In this document: in pieces, positions 25,319 to 34,384 of the stretch
Position numbering within the stretch: the first letter of the stretch is position 1
Layout: every line of letters begins with the position of its first letter
IMG/VR virus record: IMGVR_UViG_3300030107_004118
Location: 3,987 to 53,154 of that record
Source: a virus
Reading direction: 5' to 3' (one strand)
DNA length: 49,168 bases
Position numbers and translations under genes: made by a program
The notes under the pieces: generated by a model
What the model saw: the letters and a program-made list of their open reading frames with translations, nothing else
Told to the model about the DNA's origin: nothing
Database searches by the model: none

Positions 25319-25714
25319 TTAGAATACGAACTTAGCACCAAGCTTAGCACCCCAGTTGCGAACTGTGTCGCCTGAAGCATCTTCGCCATCAGTAGCACCA
25401 GAGATCTCTGCATAGATTCCTAGATCTTCAGAGATTCCATAAGAACCACCAACTTTACCAGAGATTTCTGTCTCTGTGTTGTCGCCAACTTCAGTATGGT
25501 TCAATGAAGGACCACCTTGTACGTAGTATGCGATCTTACCTTCTGCACCAGCAGTTCCTTCGTATCCAAGATGGATATCGGTAGCTGTAGATGAATAATC
25601 TCCATCAGGATATGAAAGGTTTGACTCAACATTCACGTATGGACCAGCAAAAGCTGCACCAGCGAGAAGGAATGGAGATGCTGCAACAGCAGCGATTGTT
25701 GATTTGATAGACAT
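25319..25714 (-). CDS. Secreted beta-barrel-like outer-membrane protein, 131 residues
   Basis: A clear signal peptide (MSIKSTIAAVAASPFLL, cut after AGAAFA near residue 23) precedes alternating beta strands: YVNVESNLSY, TDIHLGYEGT, GKIAYYVQGG, EISGKVGGSYG, LGIYAEISG, NWGAKLGAKFVF. The terminal phenylalanine and aromatic strand ends are typical of outer-membrane barrels. Similar small proteins occur in marine cyanobacteria and their phages. It is a single-gene unit with its own sigma70-like and late promoters, a structured leader and a strong terminator. It may alter the host envelope during infection (inference). Confidence 0.75.
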   Translation of the reverse strand: MSIKSTIAAVAASPFLLAGAAFAGPYVNVESNLSYPDGDYSSTATDIHLGYEGTAGAEGKIAYYVQGGPSLNHTEVGDNTETEISGKVGGSYGISEDLGIYAEISGATDGEDASGDTVRNWGAKLGAKFVF

Positions 25715-25744
25715 GTTTGTTTTTTAAGTGTCTCGCAAGGATAC

Positions 25745-25806
25745 AAAAAGACCCTGCGGATGATAGATTCCCCCGACATGGGGATCTTATTACATCAGCA
25801 CAGGGT
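25745..25806 (-). promoter_or_regulatory. Structured mRNA leader, possible attenuator
   Basis: In the minus-strand leader, ACCCTG and CAGGGT pair across about 50 bases; inside are GATG/CATC pairing and a strong hairpin GATCCCC-ATGT-CGGGGGAATC. The outer stem is followed by CTTTTT, so the whole resembles a terminator ahead of the gene, 30 bases before the ATG at 25714. It could stop transcription early or respond to a ligand. No known riboswitch class is recognised. Confidence 0.5.
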
Positions 25807-25839
25807 TACGATTCTTTCGAGTCCTGAGTTATGTAAAGT

Positions 25840-25877
25840 TATTTATACATAATACAATCTTATTGGTGTGCGGTCAA
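25840..25877 (-). promoter_or_regulatory. Tandem sigma70-like and late promoters
   Basis: On the minus strand, TTGACC (25872-25877), 17 bases, and TATTAT (25849-25854) form a good sigma70 promoter. Immediately downstream, TATAAATA (25840-25847) is an exact T4-type late-promoter core. The secreted-protein gene could thus be expressed early by host polymerase and again late. The leader would be about 125 bases long. Confidence 0.7.
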
Positions 25878-25896
25878 CCCCCCTTGTGACAGTTTG

Positions 25897-26067
25897 TTAA
25901 CAGTCACATAGATTAGGGTGTTCTCCTGTAGCACAATACGTTTCAGGCATTGCTACTTCCTCACAAGTGTATGATCCTGCTGTTCCTGGAGTACTCCAAT
26001 CAATAGATCCCATACCTGCATTAGTACATCCTACTAACAATGGTGCTAGTATTAATAATTTCTTCAT
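25897..26067 (-). CDS. Small lipoprotein, 56 residues
   Basis: The N-terminus MKKLLILAPLLVGCTNAG has a short basic start, a hydrophobic core and a lipobox LVGC (lipid cysteine C14), so the mature protein of about 43 residues should be lipid-anchored. It carries five further cysteines (pattern TCEEV, YCATG, LCDC), perhaps two disulfides. The start overlaps the stop of the preceding 35-residue gene as ATGA, with a GAGGAGG ribosome-binding site very close to the ATG. It ends the tail-core operon. It could be an outer spanin-like or exclusion protein, but there is no partner gene to prove this. Confidence 0.75.
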   Translation of the reverse strand: MKKLLILAPLLVGCTNAGMGSIDWSTPGTAGSYTCEEVAMPETYCATGEHPNLCDC

Positions 26068-26171
26068 TCCTCCTCATTAAGTTGATCTACCCAATCGTCA
26101 TCGGGTGTGAATAGTATTGGACCTTCAGCAATACGTTCCTGAAGTTCTTCTAGGAGATCGTCATCATCCAT
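26064..26171 (-). CDS. Small acidic protein, 35 residues
   Basis: An ATG sharing one base with the stop of the gp5 beta-helix gene (TAATG) opens 35 codons. The product is very acidic (MDDDDLLEELQERIAEG, then FTPDDDWVDQLNEEE) and has no membrane segment. Its coupled position between two real genes supports translation. The function is unknown. Confidence 0.6.
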   Translation of the reverse strand: MDDDDLLEELQERIAEGPILFTPDDDWVDQLNEEE

Positions 26172-27325
26172 TATGCATTAATATTGATAACACCAGATGA
26201 GAATAGGGTCATCGCACCTTGAGATGTTAAGTTCAAAGTAGACTGACTACTCAATTGAGTAGCACCTAAACCCATCATATTAAATGTACCATCGGATTTT
26301 ATTAGAGAGTTCACAGTAACAAGCTGACTCCAATCCTTAGTAACTGTGGTCATTAAATCACCACTATAAGTTTCAGTAGCCGTAGTACCATTCTGAGTAA
26401 AGATATGATTACCAGTAATAGTCTGGGTGTTATTACCACCTATGGTCTCTGTGTAGTTTTTACCCACAGTCAAGTCCATCTTACCCTCAGTAAACTCCAT
26501 CTTAGCATCACCTGTCTTTGCTGTCAACTTAAATGAGTGTGGTGCAGGAGTATTAGGCCACTTACCAACACCACCAACATCTACATGCAATCTACCACCA
26601 ACATCAAGTTTCATAGAATCTGTTGATCGTATGTCTATCACTCCCCTAGAGTTGAAGTGCATCGTACCTTTCAGATGATTCTGATGAAGCTCATAGTTAC
26701 TCTCTAATTCATGCTTCCAAGGACCACTTGATTTGATAGCAGCAGTAGCATTGTTCATAGCAAAGTTACCACAGTTCATCTCAAGATTACCTGCACCTTT
26801 ACCAGCTTCAATACTAACCTTCTCACCTGCTAAATGCAATTCCTGATCAGCACTTATCTTAACATTCTTACCATGTATGTTGACAGTATTACCTGTTGAT
26901 TCTATATTAAGCTCTCCACCTATCTTAAGTGATAATGGTTTCTCTTCATTTAATAGATTCTCTATTTCTATCAGAAGTCTACCACCTACCTTAAGCACCA
27001 TATTTCCTTGTGATCTTAATATAATCTGACCACCTTGCTCATCCTCACCTACCTTAGCAGATCCTATAAAAACATTACCAGTCTCATCCATGTATATGGA
27101 CTGACCATTATCAGTTGCTACAAGATAAGTTGCTCTATTCTCATCATTAAGATGCCTCAACTCCTTAGTACCAAGGAGTCTGGTCTTAGCCATTAATGCT
27201 GGATTAGTAGCAGAAGATGGTGCAGTATCTGGTGGTACTGTATACTTACCACCAGTACCATCAGGTAATTCCTGATCTTGTACGTCCTTATCGTATTGTT
27301 CTACTGCCTGTTGTGTTTCACTCAT
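26171..27325 (-). CDS. Baseplate hub needle, gp5 C-terminal beta-helix-like
   Basis: The 384-residue protein is made of short beta-strand repeats with regular V/I-G spacing: NMVLKVGGRLLIEIEN, LSLKIGGELNIES, NTVNIHGKNVKISADQEL, MKLDVGGRLHVDVGG, MDLTVGKNYTETIGGNN. This is the triple-stranded beta-helix of T4 gp5C/VgrG spikes. The ATG at 27325 overlaps the stop of the 951-residue gene as ATGA. Together the two genes seem to be one gp5 cut in two, the first bearing the OB fold. No PAAR-like tip domain is evident. It would form the membrane-piercing needle. Confidence 0.75.
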   Translation of the reverse strand: MSETQQAVEQYDKDVQDQELPDGTGGKYTVPPDTAPSSATNPALMAKTRLLGTKELRHLNDENRATYLVATDNGQSIYMDETGNVFIGSAKVGEDEQGGQIILRSQGNMVLKVGGRLLIEIENLLNEEKPLSLKIGGELNIESTGNTVNIHGKNVKISADQELHLAGEKVSIEAGKGAGNLEMNCGNFAMNNATAAIKSSGPWKHELESNYELHQNHLKGTMHFNSRGVIDIRSTDSMKLDVGGRLHVDVGGVGKWPNTPAPHSFKLTAKTGDAKMEFTEGKMDLTVGKNYTETIGGNNTQTITGNHIFTQNGTTATETYSGDLMTTVTKDWSQLVTVNSLIKSDGTFNMMGLGATQLSSQSTLNLTSQGAMTLFSSGVININA

Positions 27326-30177
27326 GTCGGACAATCCACATATCTACCAGTACCGATCTTCGCATATCCTAACATAGATCTTGTATCACTGTCAAGACAA
27401 CTCATACTTGCTAAAGCTTTAGCACCAAACCCATTTCCACCTATAATCTCAATCTTAGGTGGTGTATCATATACTGCTGTTCTATCTATCACCTCAAAAC
27501 CAATAACAAATCCTTTATCATTAATTTTAGCAACAGCAACTGTTGAATCTCCATCAACATAAACAGTAGGAACACTAGTATAACCTGTACCAGGTCTTAT
27601 AAGAGTTATAGAATCCACAACACAAGAAACTGTATCTGGTTTATAAGGAACATAATTAGTTCCTCTCTGTGTTATTCTAATCTCAGTAACACGACCTTCA
27701 CTATCCAATAAAGGAATACCAATAGCACCATACCCTTGTCCAGTAATTGCTATAGCAGGTGGAAGTATGTATGGATCTCCTGGATCATCTATAGGTATCT
27801 CAATGATCTTACCACCATCATCCACAATAGGTTCTGAAAGTGTAGGTGGTTTGAATCCAGGATCCTCTTCAGGATCTTTCTCAGGTGGTGTAAACTCTGC
27901 TTCTTGTGCTAATATATGAACATGAGATACAGCACCAGTACCATTAATACTCATAGTGAGTAACTCTCTACCTTCAATAGTACTGTCTTGTGCAATACCA
28001 ACAATAATAATAGCTTTGTTATCATAAACCTCAAATGTACTAAAGAAATTACCGCCAACAATATCTTCTTTGGTTATATTAGGACCAAATAATGTCCATC
28101 CCAATATAGTTCCATTAGGAATACCAGCAGATGATACAGTATACGTTATAAATTCTCCTTCCTTATACTCAAGCTTATCAGAAGTGATAGCAATACTTAC
28201 TTCATCGTCAATCAGTACATCAGGTGGCTCTGTATATGGTATTGTAGGATTATCTGGATCTGTTTCACCACCAATGATAGGTGGAATCACTTCAGGTCTA
28301 GTTCCTGGTCCAATAACACCAGGTACATATGGATCAGGATCATCTGGTGGTGGTACTGGTGCTAAACCTATAGTAACTGTAGCTTTCTGATTTATAAATT
28401 CTGCTTCACCCACACCAGTAGAATAATCTATCGTTATAGTAAAATCTTCTGGTGTATCGTTTTCATTATCCATATATGTCAATACACGAATAACTCTTTC
28501 CAATTGATTAGGTCCAAATCCAAGAACACCCTCTACTCTTTGATAATCATCACCTTCAGTAGCAGTACCATCTGCTGACTTATAAGCAATAGAACTAGAA
28601 GCTTGAGTATAACCAGTTCTTTTTACAGTAACCTCTGCTGTCTGCCCTTCAATAACATTAACATCAAATATCTCATACTCAACCTTTCTTTCATTTGTTC
28701 TAGGATCACTATCACCAGGTGGTAATGTACCTGCACCTATATTAGGGTTAGTAGGAGTACCATAAATCAATTCATTCTTACCACCACCAGGAGTAATCTT
28801 AGGAGTACCACCGTATATGATACCACCAGTTATATCAGGTGGAGCAAAAGTTCTAGCATCATCACAAACACTCTGACCATAATCAAGTGGTCCATCCTCT
28901 AGTTTTTCAATAAGTTCATCTAAGTTATCCTTCTTGTCTTTCTTCTTAGGTCTAGTGGAATATGTATCCTCATCACCACACTTAGAATCAAGACCACCAC
29001 ATGAGATACCAAGTATAGACATAATCTTAAACAAAGCCCTCCCAACTACATTCAGAGCACTCCCTGCTATTTTAAGAATCGACTGCAGAGGTCCAAGTAC
29101 ACTGTTAAGTAATCTATTAACAAAAGACATGATCTTGTTAAGGATCGCATTAACAAAAATATCAATCTGACATGTTGCTGCTCTGAATACTTTCATCAAG
29201 TAGTTAAAGATCAACTTAGTAACAAAGTCGATCAACCTTTCAAATATATCCTCAATAGAGCATCCAATCTTAGCAAGCATACCTTGCAACCACATCTGCA
29301 CAGATTCCATGATACCTTGGAAGGGTGCTGTTATCATCTTAACAAGAGCTTCAACACCCTTCTTAAGTGCAGCAATTATCTCACCACGAATCCTTGCTAG
29401 AGAAGCTTTAATAACTCTAAGAATTTTGTTAATATATCCTTGTGCTTTGTTTTTATAACCAACAAGCTCTCCGTTGACCTTATTAATTAAATAATCACCT
29501 ATATTACCACCACTGTCCTGAACCATTCTAAACAGTTCACCCATGATATACTTAATCTCTGATTTAGTCTCTCCACCACACTCTGCCTGTGCTATAGCAA
29601 CAGTAACATTAGAACCATATGGATTTACAGGTGAGTTCTCCTTCTGATGCATAAGATCAGAAGCAGCATATGTTCCTGGATCTCCACCAGCAACTTGACC
29701 AGAAGCTAAGTTCTTATTATTCTCAGCATAATTAACTGCTAGATGTGTATAAGGATTAGTATCTGGATGCCTTTTAGATGTGAATGCTAAACATTTTCCA
29801 GCATCTTCAGACGTTAACTCCTCTGGTGCTGTGGATGCAGCATTAGGTGTCTGACCTAGTGAAGCTAATATTATAGGTTTTTGCTTATCAATATCAGTCC
29901 AGACACCAAATACCCAATCAGCAGGTTCTAAGTTAACAGTAGCACCCTTTCTACCACCAACACCATATGGTGTAGTAAGAGGTAGAGTAGCATGTGCCCA
30001 AGGTAAATCTTCAGTTTTTACACTATCACATGAATGAGTATGAACGCCAAGGATCCTCACCTTAAAACGATTAGACGCTTTAATGGTATCAATCTGCTCT
30101 ACTTGGCCTATCCACCAACTAGCACCATCCTCTCCAATTCTATGGAGAGGCATTCGAGATTGAAAAGCAGGATCCAT
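27322..30177 (-). CDS. Baseplate hub protein, gp5-like OB-fold N-terminus with Calx-beta domain
   Basis: Residues 1-110 match the gp5 OB-fold (WWIGQVEQID, NRFKVRILGVHTH, LPWAHATLPLTTP, ADWVFGVWTD, PIILASLGQ). Residues about 210-400 are amphipathic and hydrophobic helices. Residues about 495-605 form a Calx-beta domain (VIEGQTAEVTVKRTG, GTATEGDDYQ, DFTITID), and about 655-760 a second Ig-like part. The C-terminal 150 residues repeat GYGAIGIP and PGTGYTSVPTVYVDG elements. The T4 gp5 lysozyme domain is missing; a hydrolase instead sits in the tape-measure-like protein. Four-base ATGA overlap with the next gene. Confidence 0.8.
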   Translation of the reverse strand: MDPAFQSRMPLHRIGEDGASWWIGQVEQIDTIKASNRFKVRILGVHTHSCDSVKTEDLPWAHATLPLTTPYGVGGRKGATVNLEPADWVFGVWTDIDKQKPIILASLGQTPNAASTAPEELTSEDAGKCLAFTSKRHPDTNPYTHLAVNYAENNKNLASGQVAGGDPGTYAASDLMHQKENSPVNPYGSNVTVAIAQAECGGETKSEIKYIMGELFRMVQDSGGNIGDYLINKVNGELVGYKNKAQGYINKILRVIKASLARIRGEIIAALKKGVEALVKMITAPFQGIMESVQMWLQGMLAKIGCSIEDIFERLIDFVTKLIFNYLMKVFRAATCQIDIFVNAILNKIMSFVNRLLNSVLGPLQSILKIAGSALNVVGRALFKIMSILGISCGGLDSKCGDEDTYSTRPKKKDKKDNLDELIEKLEDGPLDYGQSVCDDARTFAPPDITGGIIYGGTPKITPGGGKNELIYGTPTNPNIGAGTLPPGDSDPRTNERKVEYEIFDVNVIEGQTAEVTVKRTGYTQASSSIAYKSADGTATEGDDYQRVEGVLGFGPNQLERVIRVLTYMDNENDTPEDFTITIDYSTGVGEAEFINQKATVTIGLAPVPPPDDPDPYVPGVIGPGTRPEVIPPIIGGETDPDNPTIPYTEPPDVLIDDEVSIAITSDKLEYKEGEFITYTVSSAGIPNGTILGWTLFGPNITKEDIVGGNFFSTFEVYDNKAIIIVGIAQDSTIEGRELLTMSINGTGAVSHVHILAQEAEFTPPEKDPEEDPGFKPPTLSEPIVDDGGKIIEIPIDDPGDPYILPPAIAITGQGYGAIGIPLLDSEGRVTEIRITQRGTNYVPYKPDTVSCVVDSITLIRPGTGYTSVPTVYVDGDSTVAVAKINDKGFVIGFEVIDRTAVYDTPPKIEIIGGNGFGAKALASMSCLDSDTRSMLGYAKIGTGRYVDCPT

Positions 30178-30187
30178 AGGTTATACC

Positions 30188-30415
30188 TTAATCATCATAA
30201 ACTAAGCACTCAGGCTCATCAGGATGCATTTCACAGAACAGTTCAATAGTGTTAGGATCGTGATGATCTCCACTATTAATCTCTTCGATATGATGCTCAC
30301 GATAAGTTTCTAACTCATGGAGCTCCTCTGTAACATGCCTACGAGCTGCAGGACTGGTTGTTGGGTCATCTAAAATGTCCCTGTCTTTTTGAATATGTTC
30401 TTCTATAGTTTTCAT
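30188..30415 (-). CDS. cp12: CP12-like protein
   Basis: The 75-residue protein ends CEMHPDEPECLVYDD: two cysteines (C61 and C70) eight residues apart and the VYDD tail, the conserved C-terminal loop that CP12 uses to bind GAPDH. An EEL segment at about 30-32 (TEELHELETYREHH) matches the acidic helix, although the full host AWDAVEEL motif is absent. CP12 forms a redox-controlled complex with GAPDH and phosphoribulokinase and inhibits the Calvin cycle; phage versions are thought to favour pentose phosphate flux. It sits between the gp5-like and gp27-like genes, so it is likely expressed with the late virion genes. Confidence 0.78.
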   Translation of the reverse strand: MKTIEEHIQKDRDILDDPTTSPAARRHVTEELHELETYREHHIEEINSGDHHDPNTIELFCEMHPDEPECLVYDD

Positions 30416-30426
30416 AGTTGTTTATC

Positions 30427-31827
30427 CTAAGATAATAGAACTTCGTTATTTTGCAATTGTTGAGCTCCAAAGGAGTCTCTTTTCAATTTTAACACAGTAG
30501 TTACCTCCTGTGTTCTTTGATCAAAGAATCGGGATAAACTATAAATGAGATAGAATCCACTGTTAGATTCATCCATCGGTTCATCTAATTTTTGATCCTC
30601 TGATACTGACGAAGGTAGAATCACGTTGATAATTTCCCCCACACACAAATCGATATTTCCTGGGACATCAATTCGTAATCCTTGTGTATTTAGCATAAAA
30701 TTACGAGAAATGTTCTGTACTATATTATGCTTACTATAATCCCAGTAGTTATTATCATTCTTATAATCAGGATCATCTGGGTCTGCTGTGTCTGTACCAG
30801 TGTAATATTTCTCGTGGTCAACTATAGTTGATAAAATTCTAGTTGGTTGACCAGAAAGCTTTTCTTGCATAGGATTTAACTTAGTCTGACTACCTAGATG
30901 AGATTGATTATCCCACTCCTTACTTAAGCTATAAGTATATACCTCAAACTTACCAGAAGATATATCATAGGTCTGTAACTGTGAGGAATATGTTCCTAAA
31001 CGTAGTGCATGAATTAGATTTATCTCACTCTCAAAATTAACATTTATAATGGAATCCTCATTAACACCATCATTTGCACTATCAACAAATGATCTTACCT
31101 TTCCACCACCACCAAACTTTCCTTTAGTATCACAGAGAGAATCAATTGATCTGAAATGATATCCCTTTCGATTCTCAAAGAACACATATCCAGCACTACC
31201 TCCCACTTCTTTACCATCAGATTTTTCAGTTATACCTCCAGCTGTCAAGACACCCATATTATTTGCTTTATTAACATTAGAATTCATAAGAGAAACAGAA
31301 CCATTACAAAGAGAATTAATTATCGAGAATGGTGACTTACCATTAGGATGTATTTTTGTATTATTCTGACAAGGAGTTGTAAAGACATCCTTCTCTGTTT
31401 TAATAACACTATCATCACCTGTTAAGATCTTCTTTACTATTACATCAGGACGACCTTCCATTGTCTTAGAAACCTTTCTAGCTTCATTAGTAAGAGCTTC
31501 TGCTGATATCAATCCAATATTATATGTCTGTATTTTATTAGATACAGATCTATCACCAACCATATAGACCATCAGAATATAATGATACTCTGTCTCATCT
31601 GGTCCAGCAACACTCATATGAACTTCTTCACCACCAACTATCTTATTGATTACACTTTCACCAGAGTCTAATATTCTAATATTAGCACTTACATATGGAT
31701 CAGCGATAGATTCATAATAGTTTATAGATTGAACACCAGGAATCAAGTTCCAATTCTTACCAGAATTATCAATTAGATCTAATTTCGTAAAATGATACGA
31801 AAATGCTGAGTTATTATTATCCATCAT
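30427..31827 (-). CDS. Baseplate hub subunit gp27-like
   Basis: The 466-residue protein begins with the gp27 pattern (FTKLDLIDNSGKNWNLIPGV, INYYESIADPYVSANIRILD) and ends in a beta-rich part (SKFDQ-like LSRFFDQRTQEVTTVLKLKRD). Such proteins form the trimeric torus of the baseplate hub, joining tube and gp5 needle. In the operon it lies between the tape-measure-like gene and CP12/gp5. It overlaps the preceding stop at ATGATG, and two adjacent ATG codons are possible starts. Confidence 0.8.
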   Translation of the reverse strand: MMDNNNSAFSYHFTKLDLIDNSGKNWNLIPGVQSINYYESIADPYVSANIRILDSGESVINKIVGGEEVHMSVAGPDETEYHYILMVYMVGDRSVSNKIQTYNIGLISAEALTNEARKVSKTMEGRPDVIVKKILTGDDSVIKTEKDVFTTPCQNNTKIHPNGKSPFSIINSLCNGSVSLMNSNVNKANNMGVLTAGGITEKSDGKEVGGSAGYVFFENRKGYHFRSIDSLCDTKGKFGGGGKVRSFVDSANDGVNEDSIINVNFESEINLIHALRLGTYSSQLQTYDISSGKFEVYTYSLSKEWDNQSHLGSQTKLNPMQEKLSGQPTRILSTIVDHEKYYTGTDTADPDDPDYKNDNNYWDYSKHNIVQNISRNFMLNTQGLRIDVPGNIDLCVGEIINVILPSSVSEDQKLDEPMDESNSGFYLIYSLSRFFDQRTQEVTTVLKLKRDSFGAQQLQNNEVLLS

Positions 31828-34196
31828 GCATTAAGACTCTGAAGACTATTGATGGCATAGTTACTTAATACTTTATTCTCTGTAGACAACTGTGCGAAGT
31901 TCATATTAGTAGCACCTTCATTAGATCCAGCATTATTATTATTAGAACCACTAGGAGATGGAATGAATACAAATGTAGGACTATTTGATGTCTCACTACT
32001 AAGACCAGCAACCTGTTGATTTAACTTATTACTCAATCCCTTTGCTCCTTCTATACCCTCACCAGGCATATATTGCTGCCAATTAACTGGTTTCCATCCT
32101 TCTGGTTTTACAGAATCACCAGAAGTTTGCCATCCATAATGGAAGAAATTACCATCCTTATCAAACATAGGATCTTCTGATGCAACTCTATTACCCAATT
32201 CAGACTGTCCTTTAAAGTCAGTTCTTCCTTTCAAGACTCTAAGTGCTTCCATAAGCTTTGCCTGTCCTTCTTCACTCTGTAAAAGAGATTGAATCTCAGG
32301 ACTATCCACCATAGTTCCCTTCTCAAATGCTTCGTATTGTCCAGGTGCTTTAATAATCTCTTCTATACTCCCATCACCTCTTGCCTTTCTATTAAGTATA
32401 GATGCAGCAACACCATAGATATCATCTGTACCTTGAGCAGCCTCACCACTAATAGCATAAGCTAACCACTTATAGTCATCCTCAGTTAAACCTTTCAATT
32501 GTCCAGTGGTAGTACTATTGCTTGTCTGGAAGAAGTTCTGTCCATTAACTTTAGAGACATTGTTAGTATCACCCAAAACTCCAGTCAAATCTGTTGATGC
32601 TACTTCTACTCCTTGACTACCCAGAATGTTCTCTGTTGAAAAAGCATTAGAATTAGAACTAAGGTTTTCATCTCCATTAACCTCCGTATTATTAATTTCT
32701 TCGTTATTATTTGTTTCACCACCCTCTACGGTAACACCATCAACATCAATGCCTTTATTCTTCAATTTATCAAGAATCATTTCGTTCATTCTTATTTTCT
32801 CATCACCGATTTGAAGTGGAGACTTAGCACCCATACTAACAACAGCCTCAAGTATTCCCCAAAGTTGTTGTAATCTGAATAAAGGATTCTTCTTCCAATC
32901 TTCTTCTTTAAGAATCTCCTCCTTTAATCTTAGAATCTCTGCTTTTTGACCTTCAATGTCTTTTCTTGATATACCATGTGCTATGGAAGAAGCTTCCCAG
33001 TTTGCTAATGCATCATTAATCTTTCCAGTAATCATCCCTGTAACAATACCCACAACACCACCTTTAAACATATTCTTCCAATTGATGGTCCTAGGGTTAA
33101 GGAAGGTCTTAATATTAAACTTAGGTTTAACAGGTTGAGCAGTTACTTGCTTAACAATGCTGGTAGCAGCATCATCTGCAGTACCTGCACCTGCAGTTAC
33201 TACATCATCTACAATACCTGTTCCTCCACCTAAGTTTGTATTTGCAGATTTTATGCTCTTCGATATATTCTTACCACTTCCTGAGTTATCAAGAACAATT
33301 TCTTCAAGTACCTCTTTTTGAACAGTACTCTTACTACTACCTATATCTACTTTCTGAAGATTGGATTGCTTTAATTGCAGATTTTTATTTTTTAAGTTCT
33401 TTGATAGTAGATCATCTTCAACATTAATCTTTTTTAAATTATCAATAGATCTATTAGGGGTTACACTTTTACCAGATTGATTAACTATATCATCAGCAGC
33501 AGCAACATTTTTTTTCTTGAACATGTTACCAAAGAAGTTCTTAGTACCTTTCCATGCAGCACCCAACTTCAATCCCTTGAATACACCAACAAACTTAGTC
33601 ATTGCACCTGCAAGAGCTGTCTTAAGAGCTGCAGGTATTGCAGCTTTAAGTGCAGGGATAGCTGTTGCTAAACCTGCAACAATTTGTACAATATCAGAAA
33701 GCTTACTTAGAATACCATCACCACCTCCCTTCTTTTCTATAGCACTACGATATCCCTGAGTACCAGAAAGGAATTCTTCCTCTTCCATCCTCTCTTCTTG
33801 TCTCAGTCTCTTAGAATCCGCTAAAATATCTGTCTTAAGATCTATAAACGATCCAAGTAAAGTATTTTGTTGCTCTAATAAAGCAGTCTGCTTTTTATTC
33901 TCAGTAACTACTTCAACATCAATTGCAGTACCATCATCATAACTAACTGGATCATAAGCATCTACTGGGCTAGCACTAGTGGAAAACATGGATGTTATAC
34001 CATTAATCCCACTTACTATAAAATCATCTACAGCCTGAACAGAATCCTGAACAAACTTAAGATTCGCAGGATCAATAGGATTCTCACTACCACCAGACTT
34101 AGCTCTCTTCCGCAGCTTCTTATACTCCGAAATAAGAGTATCAGCAAGACTCTTATCGGTTGTAGTTTTTTGATATCCTTGGGTTCCTGAAGCCAT
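31824..34196 (-). CDS. Tape-measure-like tail protein with C-terminal SleB-type hydrolase
   Basis: The 790-residue protein has a polar N-terminus, a hydrophobic alanine-rich segment at about 160-210 (IVQIVAGLATAIPALKAAIP, then KTALAGAMTKFVGVFKGL), long polar and helical regions, and a domain at about 565-700 starting DDYKWLAYAISGEAAQGTDD with ASILNRK. This matches the SleB/hydrolase-2 cell-wall hydrolase pattern, with the GEA glutamate as probable catalyst. The order tube protein, frameshifting chaperone, this gene equals the lambda-type tape-measure position, so it may be the gp29 counterpart. A cell-wall hydrolase here would replace the missing gp5 lysozyme. Its ATG shares one base with the gp51-like stop. 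Confidence 0.75.
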   Translation of the reverse strand: MASGTQGYQKTTTDKSLADTLISEYKKLRKRAKSGGSENPIDPANLKFVQDSVQAVDDFIVSGINGITSMFSTSASPVDAYDPVSYDDGTAIDVEVVTENKKQTALLEQQNTLLGSFIDLKTDILADSKRLRQEERMEEEEFLSGTQGYRSAIEKKGGGDGILSKLSDIVQIVAGLATAIPALKAAIPAALKTALAGAMTKFVGVFKGLKLGAAWKGTKNFFGNMFKKKNVAAADDIVNQSGKSVTPNRSIDNLKKINVEDDLLSKNLKNKNLQLKQSNLQKVDIGSSKSTVQKEVLEEIVLDNSGSGKNISKSIKSANTNLGGGTGIVDDVVTAGAGTADDAATSIVKQVTAQPVKPKFNIKTFLNPRTINWKNMFKGGVVGIVTGMITGKINDALANWEASSIAHGISRKDIEGQKAEILRLKEEILKEEDWKKNPLFRLQQLWGILEAVVSMGAKSPLQIGDEKIRMNEMILDKLKNKGIDVDGVTVEGGETNNNEEINNTEVNGDENLSSNSNAFSTENILGSQGVEVASTDLTGVLGDTNNVSKVNGQNFFQTSNSTTTGQLKGLTEDDYKWLAYAISGEAAQGTDDIYGVAASILNRKARGDGSIEEIIKAPGQYEAFEKGTMVDSPEIQSLLQSEEGQAKLMEALRVLKGRTDFKGQSELGNRVASEDPMFDKDGNFFHYGWQTSGDSVKPEGWKPVNWQQYMPGEGIEGAKGLSNKLNQQVAGLSSETSNSPTFVFIPSPSGSNNNNAGSNEGATNMNFAQLSTENKVLSNYAINSLQSLNA

Positions 34197-34378
34197 TATC
34201 GTTGTGCTTGCTGTTTTTGTTTAAGTTCCTCAAGATATTGGGTAAGGAGTGCAAGATATACTACTCTTTCCCAAGGCATCATATTATCTAGTTCTGTCAA
34301 ACTATATTTATGGTGCTGCATTAGAGCGAAATTAGTTTGATAATACTCCTCCAGATTAGTATGGAAGAGTGCTATGCG
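34196..34378 (-). CDS. gp51-like extension reached by -1 frameshift from gp26
   Basis: In the frame -1 to gp26, 60 codons (first residues RIALFHTNLEEYYQTNF, later KYSLTELDNMMPWERVVYLA) are open from the slippery site to the TAA at 34196-34198. No ATG, GTG or TTG precedes the gp51-like core; the first ATG is at its codon 20. Read through the slip, gp26 (234 residues up to FF) would continue into this domain, giving about 294 residues. The TYSLTEL..M.PWER region resembles the baseplate hub assembly catalyst of T4-like phages. It ends as TAATG with the tape-measure-like gene. I present it as the second half of a fused product, not as an independent gene. Confidence 0.8.
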   Translation of the reverse strand, partial: RIALFHTNLEEYYQTNFALMQHHKYSLTELDNMMPWERVVYLALLTQYLEELKQKQQAQR

Positions 34379-34384
34379 AAAAAA
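34345..34384 (-). promoter_or_regulatory. -1 programmed ribosomal frameshift signal
   Basis: On the minus strand the last gp26 codons are AGT TTT TTC GCA TAG. The heptamer T TTT TTC (34378-34384) is an X XXY YYZ slippery site in the right frame. A seven-base spacer (GCATAGC) follows, then a nine-base stem with one G-U pair (ACTCTTCCA/TGGAGGAGT) and an eight-base loop (34345-34370). This matches the usual spacing for -1 frameshift stimulators. It moves the ribosome past the gp26 stop into the gp51-like frame. Confidence 0.8.

Noticed and set aside
25869-25900. Hairpin after the lipoprotein stop (TGTGAC/GTCACA) as a terminator
   Set aside because: The stem is short and is followed by GGGGGG rather than T; I see no proper terminator there.
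33236-33759. Plus-strand frames within the tape-measure-like gene
   Set aside because: They are antisense shadows with no ribosome-binding site, promoter or recognisable domain.
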